Made by a program: the position numbers and the translations under genes. Shown one piece after another: positions 37,455-45,239 of a DNA stretch of 64,000 nt. Source of the stretch: Blattabacterium cuenoti. Its GTDB lineage: Bacteria > Bacteroidota > Bacteroidia > Flavobacteriales > Blattabacteriaceae. Numbering within the stretch: position 1 is the first letter of the stretch; each line of letters opens with the position of its first letter. Location of the stretch: positions 248,001 through 312,000 of the forward strand of contig NZ_CP059205.1 in the NCBI RefSeq assembly GCF_014251995.1, read 5' to 3'. Below the pieces are notes generated by a model that searched no databases, was not told the origin of the DNA, and saw only the letters and a program-made list of their open reading frames with translations.

Positions 37455-38126
37455 ATGCATATAGATATTGTTAGTGTAGTTCCTGAAATTCTACATAGTC
37501 CTTTTTCTAATTCCATAATTAGAAATGCGATTAATAAAAAATTGGTTGATATTCATGTTCACGACTTACGTCAATATGGTTTAGGAAAAAAAAAGAAAAT
37601 AGATGATTATCCTTATGGAGGTGGATCGGGAATGGTTATTCGAATAGAGCCCGTTTATCAGTGTTTTTCGAAATTATTATCAAAACGACATTATGATGAA
37701 ATAATTTTTATGACTCCTGAAGGAAATATTTTTTCACAAGAATATGCAAAAATTCTGTCTGAAAAAAAAAATATCATTATTCTTTGTGGCCGATACAAAG
37801 GAATCGATCAGAGAATAAGAGATCATTTGATTTCTAAAGAAATTTCTATTGGAAAATATATTTTATCTGGAGGAGAATTAGCTGCTGCTGTAGTAGTAGA
37901 ATCTGTAGTTAGATTATTGCCTGGAGTTATAAAAAATCAAAATTCCATTATTACGGATTCTTTTTATCAAAAAGAATCTTTAATAGCACCACCTATTTAT
38001 ACACGTCCATCTTTGTATAAAGGATGGGCTGTTCCAGAAGTTCTTTTATCTGGACATCACAAAAAAATAAAAGATTGGTTTTATAAAAAAACTATGGAAC
38101 TTAATAAGAGAAATACAAATTTTTAA
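37455..38126 (+). CDS. trmD: tRNA (guanine-N1)-methyltransferase
   Basis: TrmD methylates G37 of tRNAs with G at 36, preventing frameshifts. The start at ATG 37455 gives MHIDIVSVVPEILHSPFSNS, which matches the family N-terminus; a GTG at 37434 would add seven odd residues. SAM-binding knot motifs are present: DDYPYGGGSGMVI, IILCGRYKGIDQRI, ISIGKYILSGGELAA and LLSGHHKKI near the end. At 224 residues it is normal. A clear terminator follows at 38167. Confidence 0.95.
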   Translation: MHIDIVSVVPEILHSPFSNSIIRNAINKKLVDIHVHDLRQYGLGKKKKIDDYPYGGGSGMVIRIEPVYQCFSKLLSKRHYDEIIFMTPEGNIFSQEYAKILSEKKNIIILCGRYKGIDQRIRDHLISKEISIGKYILSGGELAAAVVVESVVRLLPGVIKNQNSIITDSFYQKESLIAPPIYTRPSLYKGWAVPEVLLSGHHKKIKDWFYKKTMELNKRNTNF

Positions 38127-38166
38127 GAACAAAATTATTAAAAAATTTTATTTGCTTAAATAACGT

Positions 38167-38187
38167 AATCTCAATAGAGATTTTTTA
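38167..38187 (+). terminator. Rho-independent terminator after trmD
   Basis: A perfect 6-bp hairpin, AATCTC (38167-38172), loop AATA, GAGATT (38177-38182), runs into a T-tract. It lies 40 bp after the trmD stop on the coding strand, so it most likely ends the trmD transcript and isolates gyrB. Confidence 0.75.
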
Positions 38188-38202
38188 TTTAAATTAAATT
38201 TT

Positions 38203-38230
38203 TTGAATAGTTTTTAATTTATGATAGAAT
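38203..38230 (+). promoter_or_regulatory. Candidate sigma-70-like promoter upstream of gyrB
   Basis: TTGAAT (38203-38208) and TAGAAT (38225-38230) are 16 bp apart. In such AT-rich DNA chance matches are common. If used, it would give gyrB a leader of almost 300 nt or a separate small RNA. Confidence 0.3.
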
Positions 38231-38313
38231 AGCATAGAGCTAAATTCCGGACATAAACGAATTTTTATGTTTAAGTTTCATTGCATTTATTAACAATCTA
38301 ACAATAATACAAT

Positions 38314-38331
38314 CTTGTAACACTTGTAACA
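38314..38331. repeat. Perfect tandem 9-bp duplication CTTGTAACA x2
   Basis: CTTGTAACA is repeated twice without spacing, about 195 bp before the gyrB start codon. It includes three non-AT bases per unit, which makes chance less likely. Function unknown; a protein binding site or slippage product are both possible. Confidence 0.8.
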
Positions 38332-38496
38332 AATACTACGAAGAAGAATAAGCAAATTTATCACTTTTTTTTAACAACTATAATTAATTTTTATCCAAAA
38401 TTTTCAATAAAAAAACATTTTTTTTATTTTATATTTATTTCATGATTGATAAAATAAAGATTAAAATTAAAACTATACTAAACTAAAAAATTACAC

Positions 38497-38525
38497 AACA
38501 TTAATGATTAATGTTATCATAACAT
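38497..38525. promoter_or_regulatory. Two overlapping palindromes abutting the gyrB start codon
   Basis: AACATTAAT-G-ATTAATGTT (38497-38515) has perfect 9-bp arms; ATGTTAT-C-ATAACAT (38511-38525) has perfect 7-bp arms, shares five bases with the first and ends one base before ATG 38526. The place suggests an operator or a structure that controls translation start of gyrB. Confidence 0.5.
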
Positions 38526-40457
38526 ATGAGTACAAAAAATATTGAAAATAATTATACAGCAGATAGTATTCAGTCTCTTGAAGGAATAGAACATATCCGG
38601 GTTAGACCCTCAATGTATATTGGAGATGTAGGAAATAGAGGTTTACATCATTTAGTCTATGAGGTAGTAGATAACTCAGTAGATGAATCTTTAGCCGGAT
38701 TTTGCAATAAAATATGGGTAACAATTCATAAAAATGGATTTATCACTGTATTTGATAATGGTCGTGGAATTCCGATAGATATTCACAAAAAAGAAGGAAA
38801 ATCTGCTCTTGAAGTTGTTATGACTAAAATTGGAGCAGGAGGAAAATTTGATAAAAATTCTTATAAAGTTTCAGGAGGACTACATGGTGTAGGAATTTCT
38901 TGTGTCAATGCTTTATCTCAAAAACTTATAGTTACAATTTATCGTGATAAAAAAATTTATCAACAAGAATATTTTAAAGGAAAGGCTATTTCTCCTGTAA
39001 AATTTTTAGGTAAAACTGATATGCAAGGAACAAAAATTTATTACCTCGCTGATTCTTCTATTTTTCATTCTATTACATATAATTATGAAATTATAGCTAA
39101 TCGTTTAAAAGAGTTATCCTTTTTAAATAAAGGTTTGCATTTATTTTTAAAAGACGAAAGAAAGAATATTGAAGAATATTTTTTTTCTGAAAATGGATTG
39201 AAAGAATATCTTCCTATTTTAGATAAAAATCAAGAATCTTTGATAAAGAATATTATTTTCATTGAAGGGGAAAAAGACACTACCATTGTGGAAGTTGCAA
39301 TGCAATATAATACATCTTTCAAAGAGAGAATTTATTCTTACGTAAATAATATTAATACTTATGAAGGAGGTACTCATATTTCTGGATTTAGAAGAGCAAT
39401 AACAAGAACACTGAAAAAATATATAGATAGTTATGGAACTTTATTATCTAAAGATAAATTAGAGTTAACTGGAGACGATTTTAGAGAAGGAATTACAGCT
39501 ATTTTATCAGTTAGAGTAATGGAACCTCAATTTGAAGGACAAACAAAAACAAAATTGAGTAATCATGAGGTAGGAGGAGTTGTAGATAAAATTGTAGGAG
39601 AAACGTTGGACAGTTATTTAGAAGAACATCCTATTGACAGAAAAAAAATTATTGATAAAATCATATTATCAGCTAAAGCACGTCAAGCTGCTAAAAAAGC
39701 TCGTGAATTAATACAAAAAAAGACTCCAATTAATAATAATAGTATCTTACCGGGAAAATTAGCTGATTGTTCTTTAAATAATCCAGAACATTGTGAAATT
39801 TACTTAGTTGAAGGAGATTCGGCGGGAGGAACTGCTAAACAAGGGAGAGATAGAAATTTTCAAGCTATTTTACCTTTGCGAGGAAAAATACTAAATGTTG
39901 AAAAAGCTATACAATACAAAATATTTGAAAATGAAGAAATAAAAAATATTTTTACTTCTTTAGGAGTTTTCATAGAAACAGAAGAAAATAAAGAAATTTT
40001 AAATATAAATAAATTGAGATACAATAAAATTATTATTATGACAGATGCAGATACAGATGGAAGTCATATTTCTACTTTAATTTTAACACTATTCTTTCGT
40101 TATATGAGACTCTTAATAGAAAAAGGATATATTTACATTGCGACGCCTCCACTTTATTTAATACGAAAAGGAAATCATTATCAATATGCTTGGAGTGATC
40201 AAGAAAGAGAAAAAATTTTAAATCAATTAGGAGGAAGAAAATCTGTAATGATACAACGTTACAAAGGGTTAGGAGAAATGAATGCAGAACAACTTTGGGA
40301 TACTACTATGAATCCAAAAAAAAGAACTTTACGAAAAATTAATATTGAAAATTATTTAGAAGCAGACAAAATATTCTCCATACTTATGGGAGATGAAGTC
40401 CCTCCACGTAGAGATTTCATAGAAAAAAATGCAATATATGCAAAAGTTAATATATAA
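38526..40457 (+). CDS. gyrB: DNA gyrase subunit B
   Basis: The ATPase and TOPRIM subunit of gyrase, which introduces negative supercoils. GHKL motifs are EVVDNSVDESLAG, VFDNGRGIPIDIHKKEGK and SGGLHGVGISCVNALS in the first 130 residues; the TOPRIM parts are YLVEGDSAGGTAKQGRDR, MTDADTDGSHISTL and the C-terminal QRYKGLGEMNAEQLWDTTM. Length 643 is the short form lacking the E. coli insert. The upstream gap is long for this genome and has two palindromes at the start codon. Gyrase genes are often controlled by supercoiling, which may apply here. uppP follows after 3 bp. Confidence 0.97.
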   Translation: MSTKNIENNYTADSIQSLEGIEHIRVRPSMYIGDVGNRGLHHLVYEVVDNSVDESLAGFCNKIWVTIHKNGFITVFDNGRGIPIDIHKKEGKSALEVVMTKIGAGGKFDKNSYKVSGGLHGVGISCVNALSQKLIVTIYRDKKIYQQEYFKGKAISPVKFLGKTDMQGTKIYYLADSSIFHSITYNYEIIANRLKELSFLNKGLHLFLKDERKNIEEYFFSENGLKEYLPILDKNQESLIKNIIFIEGEKDTTIVEVAMQYNTSFKERIYSYVNNINTYEGGTHISGFRRAITRTLKKYIDSYGTLLSKDKLELTGDDFREGITAILSVRVMEPQFEGQTKTKLSNHEVGGVVDKIVGETLDSYLEEHPIDRKKIIDKIILSAKARQAAKKARELIQKKTPINNNSILPGKLADCSLNNPEHCEIYLVEGDSAGGTAKQGRDRNFQAILPLRGKILNVEKAIQYKIFENEEIKNIFTSLGVFIETEENKEILNINKLRYNKIIIMTDADTDGSHISTLILTLFFRYMRLLIEKGYIYIATPPLYLIRKGNHYQYAWSDQEREKILNQLGGRKSVMIQRYKGLGEMNAEQLWDTTMNPKKRTLRKINIENYLEADKIFSILMGDEVPPRRDFIEKNAIYAKVNI

Positions 40458-40460
40458 ATC

Positions 40461-41258
40461 ATGAATTATATTCAATCAATTATGTTAGGGATTATTGAAG
40501 GAATGACAGAATTTTTTCCTGTTTCTTCCACAGGACATATGATTATTGCAGCTTCCGTTATGGGAATATTAGAAGATAAAATAATGAATTTATTTCTTGT
40601 ATCTGTTCAGTTTGGAGCAGTATTATCCATTATTTTTTTGTATAAAAAAAAGATTTTTTTCCAAAAATGGAATTTTTACCGTAAAATTTTCATATCTAGT
40701 TTTCCTATAGGAATTTTAGGTTTTTTTTGTTCAAAAAAAATAAATTTTTTATTAGGAAATCCAATTTTTGTTTATTTATCTCTTTTTATAGGAGGATTAA
40801 TTATTTTGGAATCAGAAAATTTTTATAAAAAAAATAACTCTGATAAAAAGAGTAAAATTACTTACTATGAAGCTTTTATTATTGGATTATTTCAATGTAT
40901 AGCTTTAATACCAGGGGTATCTAGGAGTGCGACAACTATTATTTCTTGTATGTTGCAAAATATTAATAGAAAAGAAGCTATAGAGTTCTCTTTTTTTTTA
41001 TCTATACCAATTATTATAGTTGCTACATGTAAAAAATTGTTTGATTATTATTTTCAGTTAGATTCTTTCACATTTAAAGAAATAGAATTATTATTATTAG
41101 GAAATATAGCCTCTTTTTTTACCAGTATAATAATTATTAAACGATTTATGGGATACTTAAAAAACAATAGTTTCAAACTATTCGGATATTATAGAATTAT
41201 CACGGGGATTTTTTTTCTTGTTATTCATTATTTAATTAAACCAACTAAAATTATATAA
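40461..41258 (+). CDS. uppP: Undecaprenyl-diphosphatase (BacA/UppP)
   Basis: UppP recycles the lipid carrier by removing a phosphate from undecaprenyl diphosphate, supplying MraY. It has eight or so membrane segments with the two active-site signatures EGMTEFFPVSSTGHMIIA (about 14-31) and PGVSRSATTII (about 152-162). Length 265 is normal. Three bases separate it from gyrB, so it is probably read through from gyrB, and truB follows after 11 bp. Confidence 0.95.
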   Translation: MNYIQSIMLGIIEGMTEFFPVSSTGHMIIAASVMGILEDKIMNLFLVSVQFGAVLSIIFLYKKKIFFQKWNFYRKIFISSFPIGILGFFCSKKINFLLGNPIFVYLSLFIGGLIILESENFYKKNNSDKKSKITYYEAFIIGLFQCIALIPGVSRSATTIISCMLQNINRKEAIEFSFFLSIPIIIVATCKKLFDYYFQLDSFTFKEIELLLLGNIASFFTSIIIIKRFMGYLKNNSFKLFGYYRIITGIFFLVIHYLIKPTKII

Positions 41259-41269
41259 TATTTTGTATT

Positions 41270-42022
41270 TTGATTAAAGACTTATTTCAATATCAAAACG
41301 GAAAAATTTTTTTAATAGATAAACCATGGGGATGGACGTCTTTTGACGTTGTAAAAAAAATGAAAATTTCTATTCTTATGAATACAAATTCTTATTATTA
41401 TAAGAAGAAGAAAAAAATAAATTTAAAAATAGGACATGCAGGAACGTTAGATCCTCTTGCTACAGGTTTATTAATTATTCTCACAGGAGAATATACTAAA
41501 AAGGCATATGAAATTCAAGATTATAAAAAAACCTATACGGGTATAATCAAATTAGGCTGTGAAACTTCATCCTTTGATTCAGAAACAAGGGAGTATAATT
41601 TTTCTTCCACTTTGCACCATATTACCCCTAGAATTATTAAAAAAACATCTGAAAAATTTATAGGAAAAATTAATCAGTTTCCTCCTTATTTTTCTGCATT
41701 AAAAAAAAAAGGAAAAAAATATTATGAATATGCTAGAAAAGGGAAAAAAATAATTTCAATAAAACCAAGGTGTGTTACAATTTATAATTTTCATATCCTA
41801 AAAATAGGAATACCATACATAAAATTTTTTATAGAATGTGGAAGAGGCACTTACATTAGATCCGTTGCTAATGATTTTGGTAAAAAATTAAAAACTGGAG
41901 CTTATCTTCTTTCTTTAAGGAGAGAAAGTATAGGAAATTTTTCTATAAAAGAAAGTTCTAATTCTATTTTCAAATTCTTTTCTTCAAAAGAACTGGGATT
42001 TCCATGTTATTGCACCAAATAA
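41270..42022 (+). CDS. truB: tRNA pseudouridine-55 synthase
   Basis: TruB makes pseudouridine 55 in the T-loop of tRNAs. The catalytic Asp lies in GHAGTLDPLATGLL; KTYTGIIKLGCETSSFDSET and QFPPYFSALKKKGKKYYEYA are typical, as is GRGTYIRSVANDFG. No in-frame ATG precedes the conserved FLIDKPWGWTSFDVV, so a TTG at 41270 is the likely start, giving 250 residues. The 3' end is only 4 bp from convergent rpsP. Confidence 0.94.
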   Translation: MIKDLFQYQNGKIFLIDKPWGWTSFDVVKKMKISILMNTNSYYYKKKKKINLKIGHAGTLDPLATGLLIILTGEYTKKAYEIQDYKKTYTGIIKLGCETSSFDSETREYNFSSTLHHITPRIIKKTSEKFIGKINQFPPYFSALKKKGKKYYEYARKGKKIISIKPRCVTIYNFHILKIGIPYIKFFIECGRGTYIRSVANDFGKKLKTGAYLLSLRRESIGNFSIKESSNSIFKFFSSKELGFPCYCTK

Positions 42023-42026
42023 AAAG

Positions 42027-42365
42027 TTAAATTTTATATTTTTTGTACCATGTATCAAATTTTTTTTGACATTCTTCAATAGTTAAAGCACCTTTTTTTA
42101 CTCCTTCTAACAAATGTTTTTTAAGTAATACACCGTTTTTAGAAAAAATAGATCTTACTGTATCAGTGGGTTGAGCTCCTCTCATTAACCATGAAACAGA
42201 ATTCTCCATTTTCAACACAATTGAAGGAGGATCTATGTGAGGATTATAAGTTCCTAATTTTTCAATAAACTTTCCATCTCTAGGAGAACGAGAATCAGAT
42301 ACAACTATATGGTAAATAGGTTTATGTTTTCTTCCTATTCTTTTTAAACGTATTTTCACAGACAT
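42027..42365 (-). CDS. rpsP: 30S ribosomal protein S16
   Basis: A small primary 16S rRNA binder. The N-terminus [20 protein letters not shown] with [18 protein letters not shown] is characteristic, and [18 protein letters not shown] follows. At 112 residues it lacks most of the long lysine/alanine-rich tail of many free-living Bacteroidota S16 proteins, which fits genome reduction. It is transcribed alone, divergent from the tRNA-Gln gene. Confidence 0.96.
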   Translation of the reverse strand: MSVKIRLKRIGRKHKPIYHIVVSDSRSPRDGKFIEKLGTYNPHIDPPSIVLKMENSVSWLMRGAQPTDTVRSIFSKNGVLLKKHLLEGVKKGALTIEECQKKFDTWYKKYKI

Positions 42366-42450
42366 AATTTTATGATTTTATAAAAAACCTTAATTTAATA
42401 ATTAATTGTTAATGTTTTTGAAAAAAATGGTATATATTTACAAATGATAT

Positions 42451-42521
42451 AGACCCGTTGTGTAACGGTAGCACAGCAGATTTTGGTTCTGTTAGTTGGG
42501 GTTCGAGTCCCTACGGGTCTG
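42451..42521 (+). tRNA. tRNA-Gln (anticodon TTG)
   Basis: A full cloverleaf can be drawn: acceptor AGACCCG (42451-42457) with CGGGTCT (42514-42520), D-arm GTG...CAC, anticodon stem GCAGA/TCTGT around loop TTTTGGT with TTG at 42483-42485, and T-arm TGGGG-TTCGAGT-CCCTA. The discriminator is G42521. The CCA end is not encoded (TTA follows), so it must be added after transcription. It would read CAA and, by wobble, CAG. Confidence 0.95.
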
Positions 42522-42559
42522 TTACTTGCCAATTCAATAGTTTTTTTAATCGTATTTTT

Positions 42560-42579
42560 GATATCTACAGATATCTACA
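42560..42579. repeat. Perfect tandem 10-bp duplication GATATCTACA x2
   Basis: GATATCTACA occurs twice without spacing 33 bp before the gltP start, followed by TTATAGATGTA, which can pair with it. It may be a regulator site or recent slippage; it is the third short tandem duplication in intergenic DNA of this window. Confidence 0.8.
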
Positions 42580-42611
42580 TTATAGATGTATTGAATTTTA
42601 CAAAATAAGTT

Positions 42612-43997
42612 ATGAAAAAAGAAAAAGTTTTATTAATAGCTTTTTTAAGTACATTGGCTTATGTATTAGTCCATTTATCCAAATCTTTTTTTGGGTTAGA
42701 TAAATTTACACTTTGCATACTGAGATGCTTTGTTATATCTATTTTTGTATTATACGCTTTCTTGAAAAAAGATTTAACTACTTGGATTTTATTATCCATA
42801 ATCATAGGAATAGAAATGGGATTAGATCTACCTAAAATTGCTGTAGAACTAAGATTTTTATCCCAAATATTTTTGAGATTGATAAAAACCATTATTGCTC
42901 CCATATTATTTTCGACTTTAGTAGTCGGAATAGCAAGTCATTCTAACATTAAACAGTTAGGAAGTATGGGGTGGAAATCATTACTATATTTCGAAGTAGT
43001 TACAACTTTAGCTTTATTTATTGGACTTATTGCTATTAATGTATCCCAAGCAGGAGTAGGAATTGTGATTCCTTCTGGAATTACAGTACAACAATTACCG
43101 AAAGTAGAAAGTAAATCTTGGCAAGAGACAATTCTTCATGTATTTCCAGAAAATTTTATAAAATCTATATATCATGGAGATGTGTTGCCTATAGTAGTAT
43201 TTTCCGTTGTTTTTGGAGTAGCAATGGTATTTTTAGAAGAAAAAAAGAGGGCACCTGTATTACTATTTGCAGAGAGTCTTTCGGATATTATGTTTAAATT
43301 CACTAAAATTATCATGTATTTTGCTCCTATAGGAGTAGGTTCTGCCATAGCTTATACAGTAGGACATATGGGGTTGGATATTTTATATAATTTACTTCAA
43401 TTGTTATTAACCCTTTATATTGCTTTGATTGTATTTTTAATGGTTGTTTTATTTCCTATTTTGTTATGGATAAAAGTTCCTTTAAAAGGTTTTGTAAGAG
43501 CATTGACAGAACCTGTATCATTAGCGTTTGCTACTACAAGTTCAGAATCGGCTTTACCTCTTCTTATGGAAAATTTAGAAAAATTAGGAGTTCCAAGAAA
43601 AATTGTTGCTTTTGTAATTCCTACAGGTTATAGTTTCAATCTAGATGGAACTACTCTTTATTTATCTTTGGCTACTGTTTTTGTGGCACAAGCATCTGGT
43701 ATTCCTTTAAGCTTTAGTCAACAAATCTTTATAGGTTTAACTTTAATTTTAACTAGTAAAGGAGTTGCAGGAGTACCTAGAGCTTCTTTAGTTATTCTTT
43801 TAGCGACTGTTGCTTCTTTTGGATTGCCAACCTGGCCAATATTAGCTATTGTAGGTATAGATGAATTAATGGATATGGCTAGAACAACTGTAAATGTAAT
43901 AGGAAATGGATTAGCCAGTTGCGTTATTGCTCGTTCTGAAGGAGAATTAGATGATAAAAAAATGTTAGATTATATTAATAATAATCAATCAAAGTAA
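42612..43997 (+). CDS. gltP: Dicarboxylate/glutamate:cation symporter (DAACS family, GltP/DctA type)
   Basis: A glutamate-transporter-fold protein that imports glutamate/aspartate or C4-dicarboxylates with protons or sodium. Family hallmarks are LRLIKTIIAPILFSTLVVGI (about 92-111), the serine-rich hairpin FATTSSESALPLLMENL, IPTGYSFNLDGTTLYLSLA and SKGVAGVPRASLVIL. An extra N-terminal region of ~60 residues with two hydrophobic segments precedes the usual start of the domain. Length 461. In a symbiont that recycles nitrogen, glutamate import is a plausible role, but substrate is not decided by sequence. It follows tRNA-Gln by 90 bp. Confidence 0.9.
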   Translation: MKKEKVLLIAFLSTLAYVLVHLSKSFFGLDKFTLCILRCFVISIFVLYAFLKKDLTTWILLSIIIGIEMGLDLPKIAVELRFLSQIFLRLIKTIIAPILFSTLVVGIASHSNIKQLGSMGWKSLLYFEVVTTLALFIGLIAINVSQAGVGIVIPSGITVQQLPKVESKSWQETILHVFPENFIKSIYHGDVLPIVVFSVVFGVAMVFLEEKKRAPVLLFAESLSDIMFKFTKIIMYFAPIGVGSAIAYTVGHMGLDILYNLLQLLLTLYIALIVFLMVVLFPILLWIKVPLKGFVRALTEPVSLAFATTSSESALPLLMENLEKLGVPRKIVAFVIPTGYSFNLDGTTLYLSLATVFVAQASGIPLSFSQQIFIGLTLILTSKGVAGVPRASLVILLATVASFGLPTWPILAIVGIDELMDMARTTVNVIGNGLASCVIARSEGELDDKKMLDYINNNQSK

Positions 43998-44013
43998 AAC
44001 AAAGTAAAATAAA

Positions 44014-45075
44014 TTGTTTTTTTATAGAAAAAAAAATAAGTGTTCTGCAGTTATTTCAAATGGAATAATTACGAAAAGAAGTCATTCTAATATTGCTTTA
44101 ATTAAATATTGGGGAAAACATAAAAAAAAAATTCAAATCCCATTGAATTCTTCTATTAGCCTTTCTTTGAAAGGTGTATATACTGTAACACGATTGATTT
44201 ATTATATAAAAAAAAAAAAAGGAAACTTATCAATAAGAATTTTTTTTTCTGGAAAGGAAAAAACTAGTTTCCTCCCAAAAACTGTTGAATTTTTTCGTAA
44301 TATTTTATTTTATTGCTCTTTTTTGAAGGACTATAACTTTATTATAGAAACCTATAATACTTTTCCACATAGCAGTGGAATAGCTTCTTCTGCATCTTCT
44401 ATGAGTTCTTTAGCATTATGTATTATGGAAATGGAAAAAAGATTAGTTTCTTCTTTAATAAAAAAAGATTTTTTCTTCAAAAAAGCTTCTTTTTTAGCCA
44501 GGTTGGGTTCTGGAAGTGCTTGTAGATCTATTTATTCTGGACTTGTTGTTTGGGGGTATCATAAATCTATAAAAGGTAGCAATAATTTTTATGCTATACC
44601 ATATCCATATATGGTACATTCTATTTTTAGAAAAATAGAAGATACTATTTTAATAGTAGATGAAAAACCTAAAAGTATTTTAAGTTCAAAAGGACATCAG
44701 TTAATGAATGAAAACCCATATTCTAGAGAAAGGTTTAAATGTGCCAATAAAAATATGGATCGTCTTATATCTATATTAAAAATAGGAGATTTCCAAGAAT
44801 TTGGAGAATTAGTAGAACATGAAGCTTTAACTCTTCATGCTATGATTATGACATCTAATCCTTATTTTTTGTTGATGAAACCAAACACTATTAAGATTAT
44901 TCATTCTGTATGGGATTTTAGAATGCAAAATAAAAAAAATATCTATTTTACACTAGACGCAGGTGCGAATATACATCTTTTATACCCTTTTGAAGAAAAA
45001 AAATTCATTAAAAAATGGATATACAGTGATCTTTTTTCTTTTTGTAAAAAAATTATAGAAAGTTTTTGTTATTAA
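44014..45075 (+). CDS. mvaD: Diphosphomevalonate decarboxylase
   Basis: A GHMP-family enzyme that makes isopentenyl diphosphate in the mevalonate pathway. SHSNIALIKYWGKHKKK (about 24-40) and PLNSSISLSL are signature segments; HSSGIASSASSMSSLALC is the GHMP ATP loop; GSGSACRSIYSGLVVWG and a late TLDAGANIHLLYP with the catalytic Asp are present. No in-frame ATG precedes, so TTG at 44014 is the probable start (353 residues). A run of 13 A at 44208-44220 lies inside the gene and is in frame. It would feed undecaprenyl and quinone synthesis. Confidence 0.93.
   Translation: MFFYRKKNKCSAVISNGIITKRSHSNIALIKYWGKHKKKIQIPLNSSISLSLKGVYTVTRLIYYIKKKKGNLSIRIFFSGKEKTSFLPKTVEFFRNILFYCSFLKDYNFIIETYNTFPHSSGIASSASSMSSLALCIMEMEKRLVSSLIKKDFFFKKASFLARLGSGSACRSIYSGLVVWGYHKSIKGSNNFYAIPYPYMVHSIFRKIEDTILIVDEKPKSILSSKGHQLMNENPYSRERFKCANKNMDRLISILKIGDFQEFGELVEHEALTLHAMIMTSNPYFLLMKPNTIKIIHSVWDFRMQNKKNIYFTLDAGANIHLLYPFEEKKFIKKWIYSDLFSFCKKIIESFCY
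44208..44220 (+). repeat. Poly-A tract (A13) inside mvaD
   Basis: Thirteen A bases encode the last base of an Ile codon and four Lys codons (YYIKKKKGN) without breaking the frame. It is a second slippage-prone site, comparable with that in murD. Confidence 0.9.
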
Positions 45076-45130
45076 TTTAGTTATATTTGGTTTTTTAACT
45101 TTTTAAGTTTAATTATTTAATAACATTAAT

Positions 45131-45206
45131 GGTGGACGTAGCTCAGTTGGTTTAGAGCATCAGATTGTGGTTCTGAGGGTCGCCGGTTCGAATCCGGTCG
45201 CCCACC
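45131..45206 (+). tRNA. tRNA-His (anticodon GTG)
   Basis: The cloverleaf has acceptor GTGGACG (45132-45138) against CGCCCAC (45199-45205), anticodon stem TCAGA/TCTGA around TTGTGGT with GTG at 45167-45169, and T-arm GCCGG-TTCGAAT-CCGGT. The extra 5' G at 45131 (position -1) opposite C73 is the histidine identity element read by HisS. There is an A-C mismatch at acceptor pair 5-68. CCA is not encoded. GTG anticodon makes it a substrate of Tgt, also in this window. Confidence 0.95.
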
Positions 45207-45239
45207 CTTATTGTTTTGTTGTTTTATGAACTTTTTTAT

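Larger units (their letters stand above)
38127..38525. other. 399-bp intergenic region between trmD and gyrB
   Basis: The only gene-free stretch above 300 bp. It holds the trmD terminator, a promoter-like pair, a short less AT-rich island (38241-38260), a 7-bp hairpin (ACATAAA 38251-38257 with TTTATGT 38264-38270), a tandem 9-bp repeat (38314-38331) and two overlapping palindromes at the gyrB start. No tRNA, no convincing open frame and no known RNA family could be recognised by eye. Confidence 0.8.

Noticed and set aside
38127-38525. Replication origin next to gyrB
   Set aside because: No dnaA gene, no recognisable cluster of DnaA boxes and no consistent strand switch of genes at this point.
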